This document shows, piece by piece, positions 1-5,927 of a stretch of 11,437 nt of DNA; positions within the stretch are counted from its first letter, which is position 1, and every line of letters begins with the position of its first letter. The notes beneath the pieces were generated by a model. That model did not search any database. It saw only the letters and a program-made list of their open reading frames with translations, and was not told where the DNA came from. Source of the DNA: Actinomycetota bacterium (GTDB lineage: Bacteria; Actinomycetota; Thermoleophilia; Gaiellales; Gaiellaceae); assembly GCA_003162235.1 (NCBI GenBank), contig PMMN01000048.1, forward strand, positions 45,753 to 57,189, given 5' to 3'. The position numbers and the translations under genes were made by a program.

Positions 1-2
1 TC

Positions 3-1202
3 TCGCAGCAGAACTTCGACTCGCAGTGGATCAGCGTCCAGGCGAAGGACGGGCTGAACGCCTCCGGGATCGGAGCCTACTTCAACGTCTTGAACACCGG
101 CCAGATGCTCGTCTGGCACGTCATCCTCCTACCTTTGGCGCTCATCCTGCTCGTAATGGCCCACATCCTCCTCGTGCGCAGGCGGGGCGTCTGTCCTCCA
201 CTTCCGGCAAAGGAGCCGAGATCGCCGGTTCCGGAAAACCCCGACTATCCTCGCTCGCCCGATCCGGCTGCCGAATGGACCGGAGCCAAGCGACGATACG
301 ACCTGATCAAGGAGCTTGTCTCCGCGCTCGGCGTGGTCGTCCTGGCGGCGGTCGTTCTCAGCACGCTCTTCTCTTCACCCGACGAAAAGTCGGTGACGGT
401 CGCCCGCTGGGCAAACGCGAACCCGACGGACTTTCTGACGACTGCCGTTGCCGAGCTCGACAAGACGAGCGGGGTTGCCACCTACGGGCCGCCTTACACG
501 CACACGCCGGGCGCCGGGCAGACGATCGTCGGGTCGTTCTCGCTCGCGCGCCTGGTAGGCGTTCACATTCCAATCGACACCGCTCGCGACTTCGTGCTCG
601 CGCCGCTTGGCATCGCAGCGAAGAGCAATCCGCCGCTGACGACAGCGCTCGCCTCCTACGGCTCGGCGTCTCCCGCTCAGCGGAGCGCCTGGACCAGCGC
701 GTACGCGAAGGCTCTCGACGGCGTTTCGTTCAGCGGCGGGGCCCCTGTCGTCGCGCCCGGAAACTACGGACCGGTTGCGCCGATGATGAGCGATCTGCTC
801 GCCCAGGCTCAGAGCGGCGGCCTCGACGGCGCACTGATCGCGACAAGCCACTTCTACCAGACCGATTACACGAAGCCGCTTCTCTTCCTCTCGGACGGCG
901 CCTATCTGGAGGGACTCGCCGAAAAGCAGAACCTGCTCGGCAGCCAGTGGGGAATGATGAACGAGACTGGCAACTACCCCGGCCAGGCGTGGCTATGGGG
1001 CTACGCGTTCTGGTATCAGATCCGGCCGTTCAAGACCTCCGACAACGCCGACGCTCAGATCTGGGCGATCATGGGCCTCCTGTCTCTCGGGCTCGTGCTC
1101 GTACCGTTCCTTCCCGGGATTCGCTCGCTCCCGCGGCATCTCCGCGTCTACCGCCTTATCTGGCGCGATTACTACCGGCGAGCAGAAGCAACTCGGGAGT
1201 AG
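3..1202 (+). CDS. Cytochrome b/b6-type subunit of a quinol:cytochrome c reductase complex, 3' part (partial)
   Basis: The reading frame is open from the left window edge, so the N-terminus is missing; 399 residues remain. Numbering from the first codon at base 3, His39 and His54 lie in a hydrophobic helix (VWHVILLPLAL, then VMAHILLVRR). They look like the second pair of haem b ligands, here 15 positions apart as in cytochrome b6; mitochondrial-type cytochrome b has 14. A second membrane helix spans about residues 105-125 (SALGVVVLAAVVLSTLF). About 200 polar residues (roughly 127-335) follow with no membrane segment, then a last helix at about 351-371 ending in PFLPGIRSLPRHL, which resembles the last part of subunit IV or the cytochrome b C-terminal domain. 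The protein would thus be a b6/subunit IV fusion, oxidizing quinol in the cytoplasmic membrane. The long insert is probably extracytoplasmic. The TTG at base 90 lies inside the helix region and is not the true start. The Rieske and cytochrome c subunits are expected to the left, outside the window. Confidence 0.82.
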   Translation, partial: SQQNFDSQWISVQAKDGLNASGIGAYFNVLNTGQMLVWHVILLPLALILLVMAHILLVRRRGVCPPLPAKEPRSPVPENPDYPRSPDPAAEWTGAKRRYDLIKELVSALGVVVLAAVVLSTLFSSPDEKSVTVARWANANPTDFLTTAVAELDKTSGVATYGPPYTHTPGAGQTIVGSFSLARLVGVHIPIDTARDFVLAPLGIAAKSNPPLTTALASYGSASPAQRSAWTSAYAKALDGVSFSGGAPVVAPGNYGPVAPMMSDLLAQAQSGGLDGALIATSHFYQTDYTKPLLFLSDGAYLEGLAEKQNLLGSQWGMMNETGNYPGQAWLWGYAFWYQIRPFKTSDNADAQIWAIMGLLSLGLVLVPFLPGIRSLPRHLRVYRLIWRDYYRRAEATRE

Positions 1203-1336
1203 CCGCACTTCGATAACCACACGGGCTCGAGCGGATTTCGAGCACGGCGCTCCGTATATTCGGCCCCGCCTCGATCGCCGGTATCCTCGCACGCACTTCG
1301 GCCGCGTCGCGCGATATCGTCCGCGGGCGACGAAGC

Positions 1337-1346
1337 GAACCGGTTT
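1337..1346. promoter_or_regulatory. Probable LacI-family operator upstream of the regulator gene (GAACCGGTTT)
   Basis: GAACCGGTTT contains the perfect 8-bp palindrome AACCGGTT centred on CpG, the usual form of LacI/GalR-family operators. The identical 10-mer recurs at 2607-2616 in front of the mannanase gene. Here it lies 76 bp upstream of the chosen start of the regulator, which suggests autoregulation. The outer bases are less symmetric than in the second copy. A -10-like TATATT sits upstream at 1255-1260 but has no good -35, so the position relative to the promoter is unclear. Confidence 0.5.
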
Positions 1347-1422
1347 CGTTTAGGTTTCAACTCGGCTGACGTAAAGCTTGGCTGCGGCCGGGCGTGAGCA
1401 ACGATCACGCTTGGAGGTTGGG

Positions 1423-2493
1423 TTGGACGATTGTGCAAGCGGTGCGCGCAGGGTCACGATCAGTGACATTGCGAGACGTGCGGGCGTATCCAAGGGTGCG
1501 GTCTCGCTTGCTCTGAACGGACGGCCGGGTGTCTCGGACGAGACGCGCCGGCGCATCCTGGCGATAGTCAGCGAGCTCGGCTGGTCTCCGAACCGAGCCG
1601 CGCGCTCTCTCTCCGTTGCCTCGGCGCACGCCTGCGGGTTAGTGCTCGCGCGACCGGCGAGAATGCTGGCTCTGGAGCCGTTTTTCATCGAGCTCATCGC
1701 CGGCGTCGAATCGGAGCTGTCCGAACGCTCGATCGCGCTCACGATCCAGCTCGTTCACGACCTCGATGAGGAGATCGAGGTCTATCGCCGCTGGTGGGCG
1801 GAGCGCCGCGTGGACGGCGTGCTGATGGTCGATCTGCGCAAGGACGACCCTCGGATCGGCGCGCTGATCAAGCTCGGGTTGCCGGTCGTTGTCGTCGGAG
1901 GCCCGCTCGAGGATCACGCCCTGCCGGCCGTGTGGCACGACGAGGCGGCGCTCGTCGTCGACGTTATTCGGTATCTGGCGGCGCTCGGCCACACGAAGAT
2001 CGCGCGCGTTGCCGGTCTGGGCGAGTTCGTCCACACGGCGACGCGTACCGAGGCGTTTCTGGCTGTTACGAGTGAGCTTGGCCTTTCGTCCGAGGTCGTC
2101 GAGACCGACTTCGCGCCCGAGAGCGGAGCGCGAGCAACGCGGAAGCTCCTGTCCCAGACTCCACCGCCGACCGCGATCGTCTACGACAGCGACCTACTCG
2201 CGGTCACCGGCCTGGGCGTCGCCCACCAGATGGGCCTTTCGATCCCAGACGACCTCTCGATCGTCGCCTGGGACGACTCGCTCATGTGCGGGCTCGTTCA
2301 TCCGCCGCTCACCGCCTTGACTCGAGATATCCCGGCCTACGGCGCCGCGGCAACCAAACAACTACTCGCGGCGATCGACGGGCAATCCCTCGAGGACGTC
2401 GAGACGCCGCGCGCCGAGCTCACGCCGCGGGGCAGCACGGGTCCCGCGCCGGCACCTCGCCCGGTGGCGACGCAGCGCACCGGCGCGGACTGA
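1423..2493 (+). CDS. LacI-family transcriptional regulator, probable repressor of the adjacent mannanase gene
   Basis: A 356-residue regulator. The N-terminal helix-turn-helix covers about residues 11-35 (VTISDIARRAGVSKGAVSLA), followed by the hinge-helix region (SPNRAARSLS). From about residue 66 to 335 there is a periplasmic-binding-protein-like sensor domain with family hallmarks such as LGHTKIARVAG and SIPDDLSIVAWDDS. The length is normal for the family; the last 20 or so residues are a Pro/Ala-rich tail. I chose TTG at 1423 because GGAGG (1413-1417) lies 5 nt upstream. A longer frame could begin at TTG 1378 but has no ribosome binding site and adds residues that the family does not need. 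The gene lies 186 nt upstream of the secreted mannanase on the same strand. Both have the palindrome GAACCGGTTT upstream, so it probably represses both genes until a manno-oligosaccharide or related sugar binds. The ligand is inference from context. Confidence 0.9.
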   Translation: MDDCASGARRVTISDIARRAGVSKGAVSLALNGRPGVSDETRRRILAIVSELGWSPNRAARSLSVASAHACGLVLARPARMLALEPFFIELIAGVESELSERSIALTIQLVHDLDEEIEVYRRWWAERRVDGVLMVDLRKDDPRIGALIKLGLPVVVVGGPLEDHALPAVWHDEAALVVDVIRYLAALGHTKIARVAGLGEFVHTATRTEAFLAVTSELGLSSEVVETDFAPESGARATRKLLSQTPPPTAIVYDSDLLAVTGLGVAHQMGLSIPDDLSIVAWDDSLMCGLVHPPLTALTRDIPAYGAAATKQLLAAIDGQSLEDVETPRAELTPRGSTGPAPAPRPVATQRTGAD

Positions 2494-2559
2494 CAGCGCG
2501 CGAGATCGAAGGTTCGAGGCGCCGAACCGGCGCCACTCTCGTTCTCGAAAGCGGTTTTT

Positions 2560-2575
2560 ACGCAATCGTTTGCGC
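2560..2575. promoter_or_regulatory. Possible second LacI-family operator upstream of the mannanase promoter
   Basis: ACGCAATCGTTTGCGC is a 16-bp imperfect palindrome with CGCAA/TTGCG arms and a central CpG, close to the PurR/LacI-type pattern. It lies just upstream of the -35 element, and its centre is 44 bp (about four helical turns) from the centre of the GAACCGGTTT site. It differs in sequence from GAACCGGTTT, so it may bind a different LacI-family protein, for example a global sugar regulator, or be an auxiliary site. Confidence 0.35.
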
Positions 2576-2592
2576 GGTCCGAGTGAAGAAGC

Positions 2593-2621
2593 TCGAAATA
2601 ACGACTGAACCGGTTTAGAAT
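2593..2621 (+). promoter_or_regulatory. Sigma70-type promoter of the mannanase gene
   Basis: TCGAAA (2593-2598) matches the -35 consensus TTGACA at 4 of 6 positions. After a 17-bp spacer, TAGAAT (2616-2621) matches the -10 consensus TATAAT at 5 of 6. Transcription would begin near 2628, giving a leader of about 50 nt. The GAACCGGTTT operator lies in the spacer and touches the -10, so a bound repressor would block RNA polymerase. Confidence 0.5.
2605..2618. promoter_or_regulatory. Probable LacI-family operator overlapping the mannanase -10 element
   Basis: CTGAACCGGTTTAG is a 14-bp palindrome with a single mismatched pair and a central CpG. Its core, GAACCGGTTT (2607-2616), is identical to the site upstream of the adjacent LacI-family gene. 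Its overlap with the promoter spacer and -10 hexamer is the classical position for repression by steric exclusion. Confidence 0.6.
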
Positions 2622-2679
2622 CCGCGGACACAGGCGGTGCAGTCGAGCGCCGCAGATCTGAGGATGAGGGGGATAGGAA

Positions 2680-5106
2680 ATGAGAAAGGCAACAAGCGTG
2701 ATGAGGCGCGGCCGCCTGCGGCTGGCGATCGTGGCCTCGATTGTTGCGGCAATCCCGTTACTGATCGGAGCCTCGGCCGCTTCCGGCGTCGGACCCATGG
2801 TCGTCTTCAACTTCGAGTCGGCTTCGCAAGTAACTACGACAGTGGACGGCTGGCAAGACGGTTCCTGCCGTGCGGTGAGCTGGCTCGGCTCGAATGCCGG
2901 CGCACCGTCGCAGAGCAGTGTGCAGGCCAGCGAAGGGACCTATAGCCTCGCGCTTCCGGTTAATTACTTGGGAGGCGGTTGGGATCAGGCCGGTATCGAT
3001 TGTCCGCTGGCCCAGCCGCGGCCGATGGACCTGACGCCGTACGCGACGATCTCCGCCGACGTCTGGGTGCCGTCCACCGGCATCTCGGCCGGTGTCGGCT
3101 TCAACGGTCCGTGGAACCCGGGTCCTCAGAGGATGCTCCAGGCCGGCTGGAACACCGTCACGTCGTCGATCTTGCCGGGAGGCGATTTCGGTGGCGGTGT
3201 CACTTCTGCGAGCGAGTTCCTCGTGCAAGTGATCGGCAGGGGAGCGACGTACAACGGACCGGTCTACATCGACAACATCCGGCTCCTTCCCAGCCCCAAT
3301 CCGATCGTCTCAGTCACGGCGCCGCTGCCGGACGAGACGATCTCGGTTCCCGTGGGAAGCACGTACACCATCAGCGCACACGTGATCGCAGGCGAGAATC
3401 CGATCGCCTCCGTGGCCTGGTCGACCGACGCCGGGCAATCCGGGCCGATGGTCTATGACTCGGGCACGGGCCTGGCCACGGGTCAGTGGAATCCATGGGC
3501 AGCCGGCGACGGAGTGCATGCGGTCACGGTGACCGCGACCGACACGATGGGTGTCAGCACCTCGATACCGGTCAACGTGCTCGTGCAGGAGAGTCAGCTT
3601 CAGGTGCAGGTGGTTTCTCCGACGTTCGACAGCCAGCTCAAGGGCGTCGTCAGCGTGATGGCGAAGGTCAAGCCCGATCCTCGCTTCAAGTTGAAGCACG
3701 TTGTCCTGGAGGCCGGTCGGGAGCGAATACCGGCAATACTCGGCGCGCCCGACTCCGGCGGCTGGCGTAGTGCGAGCTTCTGGCTCAACACGCGTGAGCT
3801 CTCGGACGGCGCCACCACGCTTCGTGTGGTTGCGACCGACTCCAACTCGAGCGTCACCGGTCTGGTCGATGTGGTCGTCCAGAACCATCCGGTGGCATGG
3901 AAGACCGTGGGCTCGCACAAGACCGACTTCGTCGTGGGCGGACGTCCTTTCCGCTACGTCGGTTGGAACGAGTACGAGCTCTTCACCCGCGTCGACACGA
4001 CCACGACTCACGTCGACGAGACGATCGACGGGCAGGTGATTCCGGTAGGGACGACTCTGACCTGGCAGTACCAGATCGACAAGGAGATGCTGGAAGCGCA
4101 GAAGCATCACCTGACGGTTCTGAGAACCTGGGCCTTCGACGAGAACAACGAGGCTCAGGCCTTCCAGAACCCGATCGGCACCTACAACGAGAACACGTTC
4201 AAGAAGCTGGACTACATCGTCGACAGCGCGAAGAGGCACGGTATCCGCGTCATCCTCACGCTCGCCAACTACTGGGGCGACTACGGCGGTATCAATGCCT
4301 ATACGTCGCAGCTCGGTCTCCAGAGCAAGCTCCAGTTCTTCACGAACGCGGTGGCGAAGGCCGAATACGACGCCTACGTCGCTCATCTGGTGAACAGGGT
4401 CAACACCGTCAACGGTGCTGCCTACAAGAACGACCCCACGGTCTTCTCGTGGGAGCTGATGAACGAGCCGCGTGACAGCTGCTCCGACGACCCGAACTAC
4501 TGTGACGCGAGCGGCCACACGCTCGCCAACTGGGTCACGCAGGAAGCCACCTACATCCACCAGCTCGACAAGAACCACATGGTGGATGCAGGCTTCGAGG
4601 GTCACGGCCTCGTTCAAACTCCGAGCGGTCCCTTCCAGTGGGCCGGAACTCAGGAAGGTCAGGGGAACGATCCCTACGTCGCTCAGGCGGTCAAGGGGGT
4701 CGACTTCCTCAGCTTCCACCCGTATCCGAACGAGTGGTGGATGCAGCCCTTCACCTACGCCCAGACGAAGGACCTGATCACAGGCCTCGTGAAGATGGGC
4801 GTGGCCTACAAGCGCCCGGTCGTGATGGGCGAATGGGGAGTCACCCGCGCCCAGATCGTGACCGACAAGGCGGGCAATCCGATCACTCAGACCGACCCGC
4901 GTTACAACGCGGCCCGGACCGACTGGTACAAGATGATCATTCGCACCTGCTACCTGAACGGGTGTGCAGGCACGAATATCTGGATGCTTGCCGACTGGTC
5001 TGACGGTGCCTTCAACGTCAACCTCTACAAGCCGTACTTCGACGCGAAGCGCGATGCGCCGATCGTGAAGCTACTCGGCACGTGGGGTTGGTGGCTGTCG
5101 CACTAA
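2680..5106 (+). CDS. Secreted multidomain GH5 (subfamily 7-like) endo-beta-1,4-mannanase with N-terminal carbohydrate-binding and Ig-like domains
   Basis: An 808-residue protein. A purine-rich AGGGGGA (2667-2673) precedes the ATG by 6 nt. Residues 1-35 form a signal peptide (basic RRGRLR, hydrophobic core, small residues ASAAS). Residues about 38-205 look like a beta-sandwich carbohydrate-binding module, opening VVFNFESASQ and ending VYIDNIRLLP. Two Ig-like domains follow, at about 208-303 and 305-403. The catalytic (beta/alpha)8 barrel covers about 405-806. Its acid/base is Glu596 in FSWELMNEPR and its nucleophile is Glu718 in VVMGEWGV; His680 and Tyr682 lie in FHPYP. Sequences such as ILTLANYWGDYGG, YKNDPTVFSWELMNEPR and LDKNHMVDAGFEG resemble plant and fungal GH5_7 mannanases, so cleavage of mannan or glucomannan outside the cell (EC 3.2.1.78) is likely. 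Cys63/Cys108, Cys601/Cys608 and Cys757/Cys762 could form disulfides. No C-terminal anchor is visible. Another GH5 substrate, such as glucan, cannot be excluded. Confidence 0.88.
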   Translation: MRKATSVMRRGRLRLAIVASIVAAIPLLIGASAASGVGPMVVFNFESASQVTTTVDGWQDGSCRAVSWLGSNAGAPSQSSVQASEGTYSLALPVNYLGGGWDQAGIDCPLAQPRPMDLTPYATISADVWVPSTGISAGVGFNGPWNPGPQRMLQAGWNTVTSSILPGGDFGGGVTSASEFLVQVIGRGATYNGPVYIDNIRLLPSPNPIVSVTAPLPDETISVPVGSTYTISAHVIAGENPIASVAWSTDAGQSGPMVYDSGTGLATGQWNPWAAGDGVHAVTVTATDTMGVSTSIPVNVLVQESQLQVQVVSPTFDSQLKGVVSVMAKVKPDPRFKLKHVVLEAGRERIPAILGAPDSGGWRSASFWLNTRELSDGATTLRVVATDSNSSVTGLVDVVVQNHPVAWKTVGSHKTDFVVGGRPFRYVGWNEYELFTRVDTTTTHVDETIDGQVIPVGTTLTWQYQIDKEMLEAQKHHLTVLRTWAFDENNEAQAFQNPIGTYNENTFKKLDYIVDSAKRHGIRVILTLANYWGDYGGINAYTSQLGLQSKLQFFTNAVAKAEYDAYVAHLVNRVNTVNGAAYKNDPTVFSWELMNEPRDSCSDDPNYCDASGHTLANWVTQEATYIHQLDKNHMVDAGFEGHGLVQTPSGPFQWAGTQEGQGNDPYVAQAVKGVDFLSFHPYPNEWWMQPFTYAQTKDLITGLVKMGVAYKRPVVMGEWGVTRAQIVTDKAGNPITQTDPRYNAARTDWYKMIIRTCYLNGCAGTNIWMLADWSDGAFNVNLYKPYFDAKRDAPIVKLLGTWGWWLSH

Positions 5107-5110
5107 TGTG

Positions 5111-5157
5111 AAAGAAGCGAGGGCCCGGCTCGGCCGCCGGGCTCTCGCCTTTCCTCT
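5111..5157. terminator. Strong hairpin terminator after the mannanase gene, probably bidirectional
   Basis: GCGAGGGCCCGGC (5117-5129) pairs with GCCGGGCTCTCGC (5136-5148): 13 pairs including one G-T, closing a 6-nt loop. CTTTCCTCT follows on the + strand and AAAGAA precedes it, giving a CTTCTTT-like run on the - strand. It starts 10 nt after the mannanase stop and lies between convergent genes, so it could end both transcripts. Confidence 0.75.
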
Positions 5158-5222
5158 AGACGAGTAGACGCCGAAACCGAGGCCACGCTTCGTATGACTC
5201 GGACGAGCTCGGAGCGATTCGC

Positions 5223-5708
5223 TCAACCGAGCAGTCCGCTCAACGCCGAGACCGAGTGATCGAGGCGGTAACGGCCGCTCTCCCACTTGAAAACTACGCT
5301 GAGACGTTGCCTGCGATTGCCGTTCAGATAGCCGGACATGGTTGCCCAAGTTCGTGCGCTGCGGAAAGCGATCTTGGTGACTTTCACCTTCGAGATAGGC
5401 GTGGCGCTGCGTACGCCCCGTACCCTGGAGGCACAACCCGACGCGCCGCCAAGTAACTTGCGCGTCTTGGCCGTCACGCCGTTGCAGACGCTGTTAGCAC
5501 GGCCCTTGGCGTAATTCGTGACAAGCTGGGTCGCGGCCAGGCGGGCAAGGCTCGCGGCCTTCGTGATGCTCTTGGGCGCGGCCTTGCTGTGACGCTGTTG
5601 GACAGCGGTGGAGTTCGCCGCGGCTGCGGCCGACGGCTGGTAGCTAGCGAAAGCCAGGCCTGCGAGAACCAAAACCAAGCCGATAAGTGGGACGCGATGG
5701 ATTTCCAA
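5223..5708 (-). CDS. Small secreted protein, NTF2-like/DUF4878-type pattern, function unknown
   Basis: A 161-residue protein. A hydrophobic N-terminus (LIGLVLVLAGLAFASYQ) followed by an Ala-rich stretch looks like a signal peptide. There is no lipobox cysteine, so it is probably free outside the cell or held by an uncleaved signal. The mature part begins with a helix (ARLAATQLVTNYAKG). Cys75 and Cys92 flank a short segment, and beta-like strands follow (KVKVTKIAF, RQRLSVVFKWESGRYRLD). This layout resembles the small NTF2-like exported proteins common in Thermoleophilia, where the two cysteines probably form a disulfide. The start is taken as TTG at 5708: the frame is open back to a stop at 5757-5759, but no ATG or GTG occurs before the signal sequence. 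GGCGG lies 7 nt upstream as a weak ribosome binding site. It is convergent with the mannanase gene, and no role in mannan use is indicated. Confidence 0.65.
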   Translation of the reverse strand: MEIHRVPLIGLVLVLAGLAFASYQPSAAAAANSTAVQQRHSKAAPKSITKAASLARLAATQLVTNYAKGRANSVCNGVTAKTRKLLGGASGCASRVRGVRSATPISKVKVTKIAFRSARTWATMSGYLNGNRRQRLSVVFKWESGRYRLDHSVSALSGLLG

Positions 5709-5791
5709 CCAGTAACCGCCGATCTGCTCTGGGGCTCGCGCCCGACTTACTCCTCGTTAGCGAGTGTCGGAATACGGGGCTCCGTGCTTTA

Positions 5792-5817
5792 GGTGATTCG
5801 GGGTACGCGCAATCACC
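5792..5817. repeat. Inverted repeat GGTGATT-12-AATCACC between tRNA-Arg and the small secreted protein gene
   Basis: Two perfect 7-bp arms (5792-5798 and 5811-5817) flank a 12-nt spacer. The repeat lies 30 nt downstream of the tRNA in its direction of transcription and about 84 nt upstream of the TTG of the secreted protein gene. No T-run follows it in either direction, so it is a poor terminator. It could be an operator or a processing hairpin. Confidence 0.3.
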
Positions 5818-5846
5818 GACCAGATGCGATGGTCTCGCGAGCGGAA

Positions 5847-5918
5847 TGCCCCCGGCAGGAATCGGACCTGCGCACGTGGTTTAGGAAACCACTGCTCTAT
5901 CCACTGAGCTACGGGGGC
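5847..5918 (-). tRNA. tRNA-Arg (anticodon CCU)
   Basis: A complete 72-nt cloverleaf on the - strand. The acceptor arms GCCCCCG and CGGGGGC pair over 7 bp with discriminator A at 5847. The D stem is GCTC/GAGC. The anticodon stem GTGGT/ACCAC closes the loop TTCCTAA, giving anticodon CCT (bases 5883-5885). The T stem GCAGG/CCTGC closes the loop TCCGATT. It reads AGG codons. CCA is not encoded. Its 5' end is 9 nt after the stop of the upstream glycosylase gene, so it is probably made from, or processed out of, the same transcript. Confidence 0.95.
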
Positions 5919-5927
5919 AGGGCACGG

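Noticed and set aside
26..1216. A 396-codon open frame on the + strand overlapping the cytochrome b gene
   Set aside because: It is Arg/Pro-rich, has no membrane or domain pattern, and is the shifted frame of the clear cytochrome b coding sequence; high GC keeps it open.
1225..1243. Small stem GCTCGA/TCGAGC downstream of the cytochrome b gene as a terminator
   Set aside because: Only 6 pairs around a 7-nt loop with no T-run; expected by chance in this sequence.
1255..1260. TATATT as the -10 of the regulator promoter
   Set aside because: It matches a -10 well, but no acceptable -35 lies 16-18 bp upstream, so it is noted only as a possibility.
2518..2534. GGCGCC-GAACC-GGCGCC hairpin just after the regulator gene as a terminator
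   Set aside because: The stem is 6 bp of a self-complementary GC hexamer with no T-run; too weak to call, though it may pause polymerase.
3310..4719. A 469-codon open frame on the - strand inside the mannanase gene
   Set aside because: It is antisense to well-conserved GH5 and Ig-like domains and has low-complexity Arg/Val/Asp content with no recognizable motif; a mirror of high-GC codon bias.
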